This document shows positions 7,958 through 17,378 of a stretch of DNA of 64,000 nucleotides, piece after piece; position 1 is the first letter of the stretch, and every line of letters begins with the position of its first letter. Below the pieces are notes generated by a model. That model saw only the letters and a list, made by a program, of their open reading frames with translations. It was not told where the DNA came from and made no database searches. Source of the DNA: Deltaproteobacteria bacterium (GTDB taxonomy: Bacteria; Bdellovibrionota_B; Oligoflexia; Oligoflexales; CAIYRB01); the NCBI GenBank assembly GCA_016874735.1, contig VGTI01000003.1:124001-188000 (forward strand). Direction: 5' to 3'. Position numbers and translations under genes: made by a program.

Positions 7958-9645
7958 GTCGATCTTCCAGAAATAGGGGTCAAGGCTCAATTAAATCGCG
8001 CACTACCAAAACAGGCGCACTTCATATCGAGGTGTTGCAAAACGGGTCGTCTATCACATCTGCTGAAATCGCAATTAAGCGCAGTGGCAAAATTCAAATT
8101 ACATCTGAGAAGGAAGGACTACTTTCGCTACCGTATTACCCATTACCTGAGGGTAAGCTGGACATCGCGCAATGGCAACGACGCACAGTTGTTCTTGATT
8201 TGAACCCTGAATGGCAGGGTTTTTGTACTAGCATGGGCACTGGGGTTGTCATTGAAAAAGGGAGGGTGTTAAAGTCCCCAGTCAGTCTTCACCACGGTGA
8301 CTTCGCCAGCCTAAGTTACGGTGATTTACGCATCATGCTCCGCATTGGAGCAGCGAGTAAGCCAATCAAAACCCACTCAAACTGGGTTGTCGCGGCGTAC
8401 CGAGGATCCCTATTAAAACTTTTGATGCCAACCATACTCGAATGGCAAATTTCAGCTATTGCAGCCCTGATGGCGGCGGTTGTTATTGGGAGTGCATCTG
8501 TAGGCTTGTTGAATCGCCCAGTGCAAAGACCTCGGCAGCTGACCGAAATTGATGATGAATATGTACTTCATTTTATATCACCAAATAATCTGGTCCATGC
8601 ACCTGAGGCCCTGCAAAAGAATTTACGACGAAGTTCGATGCTTCGGCAGGTCATGGAATATTACAATAGTTTAACTTCCAGCATGATGGGTTGGCCGATA
8701 GAAAACGAGAAGCTTCTACCGCCAACAACCCTGGGTATGAATAAAGCTTTGCAGGAAAGCGGCCAGGCCATAGCGGCCGCCAAAAAGCGGCGTCAACTAG
8801 AAATAGATAAGCTTCAGTTGATGAAAAATGGAAGTAGCGTCATCAGCATCCCCTCCGTTATCGGGGAATCGGTCACAACGAGTATGCTCCGCATACAGGA
8901 CAAGATCGCCGTCGGTCACTTATCTTTTGACGCCAATCTCGCTGCAAAAAGAAAAATGCAGCAGATTTTCCCTCACGACCCTGACTATGCGTGGGAGGAG
9001 TATCGCAATGTAAGCTCGGTTGACCCACTCTCTGAGGCTACAGGGAGAATTAAACCATTCGAGATTCTTAGCGAAGAAGAATTAGTATACCGTGACGCGA
9101 AGCAGTTCGCTGTGAACGCCAGAAGAAAACAAAAGCCACTAGTGGACGTGATGGAGCCCGGGGAATATATCACGGCAGAAGCTGATCAGCCGGTTAGCAT
9201 GCCTGATGGCGTCCAATTTGTATCTTTTGCGACTGCTACGGATCCGTATATCGCAGATGAAAAACTCAACCAACTGCAAGCCCCAGAATATGGCCAGCAG
9301 GATCAGGTTGTTAAGGCAAAGGTGGTACCGACCAAGGAGCCCCTCGTTGGAGAGATTGAACCCAGTCTCATCGTCGGTCATATTCAAAAAAATCGCTTTG
9401 AACTTCAATTATGTTATGAGCTTGCCCTTCGCCGGAACGAACAAGTTGCCGGGACCATGGAATGGCGATGGCGGATCGACTCTCGTGGGGGTATCTCGGA
9501 TATTGCATTGATCAGTACTAGTATCAAGGACCCACGTATGACAGATTGCATCCGTAAAAAGATCGGCGCCTGGCGCTTTCCACGTCCTCGCAATGGTAGT
9601 GTAGAGGTTAGTTACCCATTTGAATTCGCCCCAACTAAGGGATAG
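7954..9645 (+). CDS. AgmX/PglI C-terminal (TonB-like) domain protein
   Basis: 563 residues. Residues ~20-135 are beta-rich and resemble a degenerate FHA domain without its phosphopeptide motif. One membrane helix lies at about 160-182 (ISAIAALMAAVVIGSASVGL). A long charged periplasmic stretch follows to ~470, including a Lys/Gln coiled region near 265-300. The last ~95 residues form the AgmX/PglI domain, recognisable by two spaced Cys (QLCYELALRR and TDCIRKKIGAW), the WRWRIDSRGGISD strand and the FEFAP end. Such domains are TonB-like and span from the inner membrane toward the outer membrane. It overlaps the preceding gene by four bases (ATGA) and completes the ExbB-ExbD-ExbD-AgmX operon. Confidence 0.75.
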   Translation: MSRSSRNRGQGSIKSRTTKTGALHIEVLQNGSSITSAEIAIKRSGKIQITSEKEGLLSLPYYPLPEGKLDIAQWQRRTVVLDLNPEWQGFCTSMGTGVVIEKGRVLKSPVSLHHGDFASLSYGDLRIMLRIGAASKPIKTHSNWVVAAYRGSLLKLLMPTILEWQISAIAALMAAVVIGSASVGLLNRPVQRPRQLTEIDDEYVLHFISPNNLVHAPEALQKNLRRSSMLRQVMEYYNSLTSSMMGWPIENEKLLPPTTLGMNKALQESGQAIAAAKKRRQLEIDKLQLMKNGSSVISIPSVIGESVTTSMLRIQDKIAVGHLSFDANLAAKRKMQQIFPHDPDYAWEEYRNVSSVDPLSEATGRIKPFEILSEEELVYRDAKQFAVNARRKQKPLVDVMEPGEYITAEADQPVSMPDGVQFVSFATATDPYIADEKLNQLQAPEYGQQDQVVKAKVVPTKEPLVGEIEPSLIVGHIQKNRFELQLCYELALRRNEQVAGTMEWRWRIDSRGGISDIALISTSIKDPRMTDCIRKKIGAWRFPRPRNGSVEVSYPFEFAPTKG

Positions 9646-9650
9646 CAAGC

Positions 9651-11381
9651 TTGGATGCTCAGGAAAAGATTTTCGCCCCTACGCAAAACCTTGGCATGGT
9701 TCGCATCGTACCTCTAGGCGGGTGTGGTGAGTTTGGCATGAACCTCACCTGCTTTCTGTCTGGAGGCAAGCTATTCGTAGTCGACGCTGGAATCCGATTC
9801 CCCGATGCTTTTCGCTTGGGAGTGGATGCGGTCCTTCCGGACGTTGACAAATGGTTTGCAGAGGCCGGTGGTGTATACGCTTACATTTTGACTCACGGCC
9901 ATGAGGACCATATCGGTGCAATGCCACATATCCTTCAAAAGTGGCCTGCTCCTGTGTATGGGACTGCCTGGACGATAGAGTTACTTCGAAACAAGTTATT
10001 CAGGTTAGGTCGAGATCCGGAACAATATAAGCTCAAAGTCGTTGCGCCAGGAGATCATGTTGTCACCGAAGGCTTCGATGCCGAGTATGTGCACATCAAT
10101 CATTCGATCCCAATGGCGTGTTCGCTAAATTTGCGGTTTCCCGGACTAACCATCTTTCACACTGGAGACTTCAAATTTGAAGAAGACCCGATTATTGAGC
10201 GGCCGGCGGACCTAGAGCGCTTAAAGCGTATAGGCGACGAGGGTGTTGATCTTTTGCTTGCAGACAGCACAAATGCGGAAAAAGACGGCTTTTGCCCCGC
10301 AGAAAACAGCATCTACGAGCCGCTTTTAAAAGTCATCAATCAGTGCGAGCGGGCTGCCGTAGTTACCACATTTTCAAGCAACCTTTGGCGCATCAAAACC
10401 ATCGTCGATGTCTGCCGCGCCGCCGGACGTCGCCTTTACATAACCGGTGGTGGTCTTGAAAATACCCTGAATGTTGCCAAAGCGGTGGGGATTTACGAAG
10501 TACCGCCGGAGCTAAGGATCGCCGACGAACTCCTCGCGAGCGTCCCTCGTGATCGATTGATGGTGCTAGCGACGGGATGCCAGGGCGAAAGGCGCTCTAG
10601 CCTCGCTCGCATAGCTGCCGGAGAGCATCGATTTTTTCGCCTGAATCCGGGAGATACCGTTATTTGGTCATCTCGATTAATCCCCGGAAATGAAAAGGCG
10701 GTGATAAGTCTGTCGAATAATGTTCAAAGATTAGGAGCTAAGGTGATTACCGCCCGGGAGGCACCGGGGATTCATGTAAGCGGCCATGCTTACGGCGGTG
10801 ATATCGGGAGATTATTGCAACTTATCAGGCCGAAGAATTTTCTGCCGATTCACGGCGCATTCAGCCAATTGAATGCAAATTATCAGAGACCTCTCTTAAC
10901 GCCAAACTCCGTTGCCCAGGCTCAAATTGTGGAGTCTGGGGATGTGATAGACGTAGATAAAGAGGGCACCACCATAATAGGCCGACTCGAAATTGAGTTA
11001 AAGTTTCTTGAAAGCGACGGCAGTGGTCTGATGTCCTATGGAGAGCTTCGGGAACGCCTACGTATTGGCGAGCTTGGTATGGCGCGCGTAGACGGCGTTT
11101 ACAATATACCCAACGAGACTTGGGTGGTCGAGCCAACGATAGAGCTGATTGGAATCGGCTTCCCTGAAAATTTGCGAAAGTCGGATTGGCTCTGCGCAAA
11201 AGCGAGTAAAATAAAGCAACTCGTGCCTCAGCTGCTTTTGCAGAAAAATCTCACCGCCGCCCAGGCTTCCGAAGAAATTCGCCAGTTTATTCGGAGAGAA
11301 TTACAACGTATTTTGAGAAAAAAACCGGTGGTTTCGGTAAAAATCCATTGCATTGATTTTTCCATAAATCTCTTGGACTAG
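9651..11381 (+). CDS. rnj: Ribonuclease J
   Basis: A 576-residue metallo-beta-lactamase/beta-CASP ribonuclease, a normal length for RNase J. The zinc motif THGHEDH lies at 81-87, after the strand GGCGEFGMNLTC near the N-terminus. The beta-CASP part has the LLADSTNAEKDG segment (near 200) and ends with HVSGHAYGGDIGRLLQLIRP, PIHGAFSQL and the C-terminal dimerisation region. RNase J degrades and matures RNA by 5'-exo- and endonucleolytic cleavage. A TTG start at 9651 is chosen because AAGGGA lies eight bases upstream; the next in-frame ATG is 15 codons later and would remove the first beta-strand's lead-in. It follows the AgmX gene by five bases. Confidence 0.92.
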   Translation: MDAQEKIFAPTQNLGMVRIVPLGGCGEFGMNLTCFLSGGKLFVVDAGIRFPDAFRLGVDAVLPDVDKWFAEAGGVYAYILTHGHEDHIGAMPHILQKWPAPVYGTAWTIELLRNKLFRLGRDPEQYKLKVVAPGDHVVTEGFDAEYVHINHSIPMACSLNLRFPGLTIFHTGDFKFEEDPIIERPADLERLKRIGDEGVDLLLADSTNAEKDGFCPAENSIYEPLLKVINQCERAAVVTTFSSNLWRIKTIVDVCRAAGRRLYITGGGLENTLNVAKAVGIYEVPPELRIADELLASVPRDRLMVLATGCQGERRSSLARIAAGEHRFFRLNPGDTVIWSSRLIPGNEKAVISLSNNVQRLGAKVITAREAPGIHVSGHAYGGDIGRLLQLIRPKNFLPIHGAFSQLNANYQRPLLTPNSVAQAQIVESGDVIDVDKEGTTIIGRLEIELKFLESDGSGLMSYGELRERLRIGELGMARVDGVYNIPNETWVVEPTIELIGIGFPENLRKSDWLCAKASKIKQLVPQLLLQKNLTAAQASEEIRQFIRRELQRILRKKPVVSVKIHCIDFSINLLD

Positions 11382-11450
11382 GTTAAATCTCAGTGTTAGA
11401 ACCACGCCGTTTGTGTTTCTTCAACTCAGAACTGCATTGGAAGAACCTCA

Positions 11451-12053
11451 GTGGAACTAGTTGTCATTGCTGCAGCTAAATTTGAGCTCGATCCCTTGGT
11501 AAGTGGATTACAGGAAAAGGGAATAAACCCTTTAACCAAGCTGGTTGGCATTGGCGCACTCAACGCCGCTAAAAGATCTCGGTTGGTTGCCGATGCCTGT
11601 CGCGGTAGGCATGTTGTTTTTGTCGGAACTTGCGGAACCTTTGGTAGCTTCTCGAAAATGCACTTAATACGTGCGAGCGAGGTTTTATGGCTGCCAACGT
11701 GTGAGCGTATGCAGCTTTCTTATACGGTTAAGGACACAGCCCCACCAATCGTCTTACCACCACCTCCACAATACTGTGCGTCACTACCTGAGCGGCGCGT
11801 CGTCTGTTCTCCTGGCATCAGCCTGGTGAGCAAGCTACCCGATAGCCTAAGTCCGGATCATTGTGTCGAGAATTTGGAACTTTATTCTTGCATAAATGAG
11901 GTCATAAACCAGGCGGTCAGTCTATCTGTGGTATTGGCCGTCACTAATGCCGTAGGACCCGATTCTCACACCCAGTGGCGCCAACATTTTGCAGGCGCTG
12001 CTGGAGCAACAGCTGAATATCTGTGTGGCCGTTTGGCCCGCACCCTAAATTAG
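11451..12053 (+). CDS. mqnB: Probable futalosine hydrolase (nucleoside phosphorylase superfamily)
   Basis: A 200-residue protein of the PNP/UDP fold. VGIGALNAA near residue 33-41 and VENLELYSCI near 144 match the phosphorylase core, and VTNAVGPDSHTQWRQHFAGA near 166-185 matches the MqnB-type C-terminal motif (typically SNxVGxRDxxxW). MqnB splits futalosine into dehypoxanthinylfutalosine and hypoxanthine in the alternative menaquinone pathway. This fits the quinone-linked type of SdhC found elsewhere in the window. The GTG start at 11451 has GGAAG about nine bases upstream. A related 5'-methylthioadenosine/SAH nucleosidase is the main alternative; the expected catalytic Asp in a normal vsD context is replaced here by the PDSH segment. 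Confidence 0.58.
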   Translation: MELVVIAAAKFELDPLVSGLQEKGINPLTKLVGIGALNAAKRSRLVADACRGRHVVFVGTCGTFGSFSKMHLIRASEVLWLPTCERMQLSYTVKDTAPPIVLPPPPQYCASLPERRVVCSPGISLVSKLPDSLSPDHCVENLELYSCINEVINQAVSLSVVLAVTNAVGPDSHTQWRQHFAGAAGATAEYLCGRLARTLN

Positions 12054-12190
12054 ATCGTAATTGCCATAAATTTCTTCTTGTTTGATTGATAACTGGCCAG
12101 CAGGCCTCAAGCCGTGTTAAAATAAAACAAAGTACCATTTATTCGATTCCACTCCCTTAGCAGGCTGCGATTAGCCAATGAAAGGGTCGA

Positions 12191-12976
12191 TTGGCTGCTG
12201 ATGTTAAAATTACGGTAGTATCATCTGGCGCGACCCACATCGGACTAGTTCGCTCCACCAATCAAGACTCCTTCTTGATAGATGAAGAGATGCGACTTTA
12301 TATTGTCGCCGATGGAATGGGCGGCCATGCTGGTGGCGAGATTGCTAGTAATCTCTGTGTGACTTCGATTTCGCAATTTCTCCGTCAACAAAATAATCTT
12401 TTTAGTAATTCCGGCGAGCGACAACATCCCGATGCCCGCATCAGCAACGCAATGGCAAATGCAATAAATCACGCTTCTACTAAAATATACGAACGAGCGC
12501 TCGAAGAGCCGTCACTCCGTGGGATGGGCACGACTGCAACATCTGTCATTGTTGTGGACAAGTTCGCCTACGTAGCTCATGTCGGCGATAGCCGTTGCTA
12601 TCTGCTACGAAGGGGTTTCATTTATCAGGTTACCAATGACCACTCTTTAGTGAGCGAGCAAGTGAGGGCTGGCATACTCACAAAAGAGGAGGCCGATCTA
12701 CATCATCTGCGAAATGTGATCACTCGTAGTGTCGGATATCAAGAGGAAGAAGACGTCGACACGACCAGCCTTGCGCTTGAGGACGGGGATGTGCTTCTAT
12801 TATGCAGCGATGGCCTGCATGGTAAGGTTTCAGACAAGGAACTTTCTGGAATTTTATCAAATCACGAAAGCAATGCCCCTGCTGTACTCATTGCTAGTGC
12901 CAATGAGCGTGGGGGCGAAGATAACATCACAGCTGTCATTTTAAAGATTTCCTTCACCCTCGCCACACCAGCCTGA
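12191..12976 (+). CDS. PP2C-family protein serine/threonine phosphatase
   Basis: 261 residues forming one complete PPM/PP2C domain. The metal and phosphate ligands appear in order: VRSTNQDSF at about 20-28, VADGMGGHAGG near 40-50, AHVGDSRCYLLR near 131-142, LLCSDGLHG near 200-208 and GGEDNITAV near 237-245. It is cytoplasmic, with no membrane segment. It should remove phosphates from Ser/Thr and could oppose the kinases whose products the FHA domain upstream reads, though no such kinase is in the window. The TTG start at 12191 follows AAAGGG; the next Met is far inside the fold, so TTG is preferred. It is co-oriented with the M23 peptidase and secA. Confidence 0.9.
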   Translation: MAADVKITVVSSGATHIGLVRSTNQDSFLIDEEMRLYIVADGMGGHAGGEIASNLCVTSISQFLRQQNNLFSNSGERQHPDARISNAMANAINHASTKIYERALEEPSLRGMGTTATSVIVVDKFAYVAHVGDSRCYLLRRGFIYQVTNDHSLVSEQVRAGILTKEEADLHHLRNVITRSVGYQEEEDVDTTSLALEDGDVLLLCSDGLHGKVSDKELSGILSNHESNAPAVLIASANERGGEDNITAVILKISFTLATPA

Positions 12977-13043
12977 ATTCCCAAGTCTACCGCATAAAAA
13001 GCCGAAGAATGTCATTGCCGCCTTGCGGAGGTCTCGCCTGACC

Positions 13044-14018
13044 ATGAAGCGAATTACGATCATGATTATACCTGATGGATGTCGCGCTACTAGACAGGTG
13101 CGGATCCCGGAGTCGCTAATTAAGACCGCTTTCGCTTTAAGCTTTATTGCATTAGCGGCGGCTGGATTTATCTTCTTTGACTATCTCGAGCTGCGTTACT
13201 TTCGTCACAACTTCAAGACTTTGGCAGCTGAAAACGAGGATCTGAAAGGTGAAGCTAGACTACTCATGCAAAACCTTGAAGATGTAAAGGGTGCCTTACG
13301 ACGCGTACAGGATTATACCGGAAAACTTGCCGAGCTAACCGCTCTGAAGGTTCAGAAATTCGCGAAAAAAACCGGGATCGGACCATTGACCGTCGAAGAA
13401 TTTAACGTCGCTCAGCAAGCCAATGCTGCCATAGAGGTAAAAAAAGATTCAAATGCTTACGTGCCCGTCGGCCTCAATATAGACAAGCTTGTCTTCCGTC
13501 CAATTTTTGACCGCTTAGCATCTATCGGCCATGCCGCTAATAATCACGCCCTAGAATTGCAGCATTTACTGTCAACGCTTAGCCAGCAAAAAAATCTATT
13601 GTCTTCGATACCCTCCGTCGCCCCAGTTGATGGCTGGGTGACTAGCGGATTTGGCACTCGTGTGTCCCCATTTACGGGGGAGCGCACGGCCCATGCCGGC
13701 GTCGATATAGCGGCACCGGTTGGTACCCCAATTTTGGCTCCAGCTGACGGGGTGGTCATCTTTACTGGGGCCAAAGCCGGGTTCGGAAACTTTGTAATGA
13801 TTGCGCACGGTTATGGAGTTGTGACGCGGTATGGTCACAATCATCAAAATCTAGTTCAGCCAGGACAAAAGGTTAGTCGTGGCGAGCAGATTGCAACTGT
13901 CGGGGAAACAGGTAGGGCGACAGGTCCCCACCTTCATTATGAAGTGGTCATCAACGGCCGCTTGGAAAACCCCCAGAAGTTCATCCTAGATATGGCTGAC
14001 GTCTACCGCATCTATTGA
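13044..14018 (+). CDS. M23-family (LytM) cell-wall peptidase, membrane-anchored
   Basis: 324 residues from ATG 13044. A membrane anchor lies at about 30-50 (ALSFIALAAAGFIFF), followed by a coiled-coil stretch (~60-115) and a C-terminal LytM domain from about 205. Zinc ligands are in the HAGVD motif (near 216) and HLHYE (near 296). Both are present, so the enzyme should be active against peptide crosslinks of peptidoglycan or act like NlpD/EnvC. The anchor plus coiled coil resembles deltaproteobacterial M23 proteins found next to secA. A TTG at 13023 would extend it by seven residues; GGAGG at 13027-13031 is 12 bases before the chosen ATG, which is rather far, so the start is uncertain. Confidence 0.88.
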   Translation: MKRITIMIIPDGCRATRQVRIPESLIKTAFALSFIALAAAGFIFFDYLELRYFRHNFKTLAAENEDLKGEARLLMQNLEDVKGALRRVQDYTGKLAELTALKVQKFAKKTGIGPLTVEEFNVAQQANAAIEVKKDSNAYVPVGLNIDKLVFRPIFDRLASIGHAANNHALELQHLLSTLSQQKNLLSSIPSVAPVDGWVTSGFGTRVSPFTGERTAHAGVDIAAPVGTPILAPADGVVIFTGAKAGFGNFVMIAHGYGVVTRYGHNHQNLVQPGQKVSRGEQIATVGETGRATGPHLHYEVVINGRLENPQKFILDMADVYRIY

Positions 14019-14111
14019 CTGCCACCCTCAGTTGTTATTTCCCAAGGTCTCAGCCAGAGGGTATATTGCACCAGATGCAACAACCCGACTGATTAAGAAT
14101 TGGGCAGCCTG

Positions 14112-16805
14112 ATGCAGATCCTCAAAAAGATTTTCGGCAGCAAAAATGATCGCGAGCTAAAACGATTGGTGGGGCTCGTCTCCCATATCAATAGTCTTGA
14201 GGCCTCCATGAAGAGCCTCTCGGATGCTCAGCTCCAGGGAAAAACAGCGGAGTTTAAGCAAAGACTCGCTAACGGCGAAACGCTAGACTCACTGCTTCCT
14301 GAAGCATTCGCAACAATGAGAGAGGCGGGATGGCGGGTCGACCGTAAGCGACATTTTGACGTCCAGTTAATCGGCGGCATGGTGTTGCATGAGGGGAAAA
14401 TCGCCGAAATGAGAACCGGTGAAGGCAAAACCCTCACCGCGACTGCTCCGGTATACCTCAATGCCCTTGCCGGCAAGGGCGTTCACGTCATTACGGTGAA
14501 CGATTACTTGGCACGTCGCGATGCAGAGTGGATGGGGCGAATTTACGGATTTCTCGGACTATCCACTGGAATCATTGTCCACGGACTAAGCGACTCCCAG
14601 CGACGAGAATCGTACAAGTGCGACATCACTTACGGCACAAACAACGAGTTCGGTTTCGATTACTTACGCGACAACATGAAGACGGATCCCTCACGATTAG
14701 TGCAACGAGATCACTTTTTCGCCATTGTCGATGAAGTTGACTCCATATTGATCGACGAAGCAAGAACCCCCCTAATTATTTCGGGCCCGTCAGAAACAAA
14801 CCTGGGGCTATACCAAACTGTCAACAGTTCTATCCCTGGCCTACAGAAAGACAGTGATTACATCTTTGATGAAAAATCGAGAACTGTGGCACTGACTGAG
14901 GACGGAATCAGTAAGCTAGAAAAACGACTTCGCCTTGAGAACCTGTACGACCCAAGTAATATCGAGCACTTGCACCACGTCCAACAAGCCCTGAAAGCAC
15001 ACGTGGTTTTCAAGAAAGATGTGGACTATGTGGTGCGTGACGGCAAAGTTGTGATCGTGGACGAGCATACCGGGCGCCTGATGCCGGGTAGACGGTACAG
15101 TGATGGTTTGCACGGGGCCTTGGAGGCAAAAGAGCATGTTGAGGTACAAAACGAGACGCAAACGCTTGCAACCATCACATTCCAAAACTTCTTCCGACTT
15201 TACGGAAAATTAGCCGGAATGACAGGAACGGCGGACACAGAGTCCGTCGAGTTCAAGAAGATCTATAATCTAGACGTTGTGGTGATTCCGACGAACAGGG
15301 ACATGATTCGTAAGGATCATGAGGACGTTGTCTTTCGCACTGCCCGCGAGAAATTCAATGTAATCGCCGATGAAATTGCTGAGGCCCAAAAGAAAGGGCA
15401 ACCCGTACTCGTTGGTACAGTTTCGGTCGAGAAGTCTGAGTTACTATCGAGCTTGCTGAGGAAGCGCGGGATACCGCACGAAATACTCAATGCAAAAAAT
15501 CATGCCAGGGAGGCTGAAATCATCGCCTCTGCCGGCCAACGTGGCCAGGTAACGATTTCCACCAATATGGCAGGTCGCGGCACGGACATCACGCTCGGTG
15601 ACGGCGTCAAGGATATTGGCGGTCTCTACGTTGTTGGTACGGAAAGGCACGAGTCTAGGCGGATCGACAACCAGTTGCGTGGTCGATCCGGTCGGCAGGG
15701 AGATCCGGGCCAGTCCAAGTTCTTCCTATCACTGGAAGATGACCTGATGCGAATTTTTGCGTCAGATAAGTTATCGGCTCTGATGGGTCGCCTAGGTATG
15801 CAAGAGGGAGAGGCGATCATCTCACCGATGGTCACTCGCGCTATTGCCCGTGCTCAGAAGAGAGTTGAAGAACAGAACTTCTCAAGCCGTAAGCACCTTC
15901 TGGAATACGATGACGTCATGAATCAACAGCGTCAGGTCATCTACAGTTTGCGGCGTCAGGCCTTACACGCTGAGAAAAGGCTTGAGTTCCTGGACCATGC
16001 GCTGACTGACATCGCTACAGGTGCACTCAGCGAAGTGACGCCGGAACGCACAGGCGCTGGTCAGTGGGACTTTGAGCAAGTTCAGAAACTGGTAAGATCT
16101 CTGCTACATACCGATGTTAGGCTTGAAAAACTCTCCCCTACGGATACACCGCTAGACCTCGTAGTCGAGGAGGTCACGCAACAGGTGATGGCTGCATATA
16201 AAGTTAAAACAGATAAAATTGGACCCGAGAACACTCAGCGTTTGGAGAGTTGGGTGTATCTGCAAGTTATCGATAAGGCATGGAAAAATCACCTGCTTGG
16301 AATGGACTCCCTGAAGGACAGTGTCAGCCTCAGAGGTTACGGACAGAGGGATCCATTGCAAGAGTACAAAAAGGAAGGCTTCCGTCTTTTCTCGGAAATG
16401 ATGGGCCGTATCGAGGAAGAGTCGGCCACAGCTCTAGCGTCAGTAGAAATTCCAGATCAGCCTCCCGAGGATTTAGCTAAAGAGTTGGAGCCCGAGCCTG
16501 AAATTGATGACTCGCTACTCGAAATGCAACATCCAGATCCCCATGCTGCAACCGAAGGCAACGGTTCAGGAAACGGCAAGCCGCAACAGGAATCCCCTCA
16601 TGCTGGTTCGAGTGGTGATCTGATATATCACGGGTCACGGTCTACAGTAGCACATGGCGGGCCTTCAAACCGTCCACAGCCCCAGGCACAGACATTTAAA
16701 CGAGATATGGACAAAGTGGGTAGAAACGATCCATGTCCATGTGGTTCAGGTAAGAAGTTTAAAAAGTGTCATGGTTCCGTACCCGGAGACGATGCACACG
16801 CCTAG
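14112..16805 (+). CDS. secA: Preprotein translocase ATPase SecA
   Basis: 897 residues, full length for SecA. Walker [12 protein letters not shown] lies at about 100-110, the DEAD-like [15 protein letters not shown] at about 206-220, the helicase motif [16 protein letters not shown] near 485-500, and the zinc-binding SEC-C tail [14 protein letters not shown] near 874-887, which binds SecB or ribosomes. It drives proteins through SecYEG from the cytoplasmic side. ATG 14112 is chosen because SecA proteins begin with the sequence seen right after it ([13 protein letters not shown]); an in-frame TTG lies four codons upstream. The acidic/Gly-rich linker before the zinc tail is typical of proteobacteria. 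The next gene follows after 34 bases. Confidence 0.97.
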   Translation: MQILKKIFGSKNDRELKRLVGLVSHINSLEASMKSLSDAQLQGKTAEFKQRLANGETLDSLLPEAFATMREAGWRVDRKRHFDVQLIGGMVLHEGKIAEMRTGEGKTLTATAPVYLNALAGKGVHVITVNDYLARRDAEWMGRIYGFLGLSTGIIVHGLSDSQRRESYKCDITYGTNNEFGFDYLRDNMKTDPSRLVQRDHFFAIVDEVDSILIDEARTPLIISGPSETNLGLYQTVNSSIPGLQKDSDYIFDEKSRTVALTEDGISKLEKRLRLENLYDPSNIEHLHHVQQALKAHVVFKKDVDYVVRDGKVVIVDEHTGRLMPGRRYSDGLHGALEAKEHVEVQNETQTLATITFQNFFRLYGKLAGMTGTADTESVEFKKIYNLDVVVIPTNRDMIRKDHEDVVFRTAREKFNVIADEIAEAQKKGQPVLVGTVSVEKSELLSSLLRKRGIPHEILNAKNHAREAEIIASAGQRGQVTISTNMAGRGTDITLGDGVKDIGGLYVVGTERHESRRIDNQLRGRSGRQGDPGQSKFFLSLEDDLMRIFASDKLSALMGRLGMQEGEAIISPMVTRAIARAQKRVEEQNFSSRKHLLEYDDVMNQQRQVIYSLRRQALHAEKRLEFLDHALTDIATGALSEVTPERTGAGQWDFEQVQKLVRSLLHTDVRLEKLSPTDTPLDLVVEEVTQQVMAAYKVKTDKIGPENTQRLESWVYLQVIDKAWKNHLLGMDSLKDSVSLRGYGQRDPLQEYKKEGFRLFSEMMGRIEEESATALASVEIPDQPPEDLAKELEPEPEIDDSLLEMQHPDPHAATEGNGSGNGKPQQESPHAGSSGDLIYHGSRSTVAHGGPSNRPQPQAQTFKRDMDKVGRNDPCPCGSGKKFKKCHGSVPGDDAHA

Positions 16806-16839
16806 ATGGTATGGCACCAATTCGTGTTAGACTGTAAGC

Positions 16840-17361
16840 ATGAGTCGCATACTGGATTTCACCTATTCTCCGGAAGAGGCTGTGGTCTCTAGGGTTCTGA
16901 TCCTAGTCCATAGGGCCGTGGATGACTATTTGCCCTACGCACAGGAGGCCAGTCGTCAATTCACGAAAACTGTATTTTCATCAGAAAGCGACGCAACAGG
17001 CATCGTGAGAGTCTTAGGACTCGACGAGATACCACCTCCACCGGCTCCTGTGGCAGTACTATTGCCACCTCCGCCACCACCACCACGTCAGGCTAGGTCA
17101 TCAGATTCGGAGGCCAGCACTGCCCGAGAGATTCCTACCCCAGGACCAGGCGTCCAGACAAAAGCGCCAATCAGCGGAGCTGCTAAAAGCAGCAGCAAAC
17201 CTAGGCCTGTGTCAAAATCTAAACCTAAATCCACAACTACGGCAATGTACGACGGTGGCCAACTAGACTCGGTCATCGTCCGCCCCGATTGGATATCACG
17301 AACCACCGCCGTAATTTTAATTATCGGAATTATGGCCTTAATTTACGTGCTAATGATCTAA
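16840..17361 (+). CDS. Proline-rich tail-anchored hypothetical protein, 173 aa
   Basis: I do not recognise a family. The N-terminal ~60 residues are mixed-charge and probably folded. Residues ~65-86 hold a proline-rich stretch with PPPPAPVAV and a run of seven Pro. The middle is Ser/Lys/Pro-rich and disordered. The last ~20 residues are a single hydrophobic helix (AVILIIGIMALIYVLMI) that ends at the stop codon. That makes it a tail-anchored protein with its bulk in the cytoplasm, which is uncommon in bacteria. It lies 34 bases after secA on the same strand and is probably co-transcribed. Codon use looks like that of its neighbours. A role with the translocase is only suggested by position. 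Confidence 0.68.
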   Translation: MSRILDFTYSPEEAVVSRVLILVHRAVDDYLPYAQEASRQFTKTVFSSESDATGIVRVLGLDEIPPPPAPVAVLLPPPPPPPRQARSSDSEASTAREIPTPGPGVQTKAPISGAAKSSSKPRPVSKSKPKSTTTAMYDGGQLDSVIVRPDWISRTTAVILIIGIMALIYVLMI

Positions 17362-17378
17362 CTTAGGCCGAGCAATTC

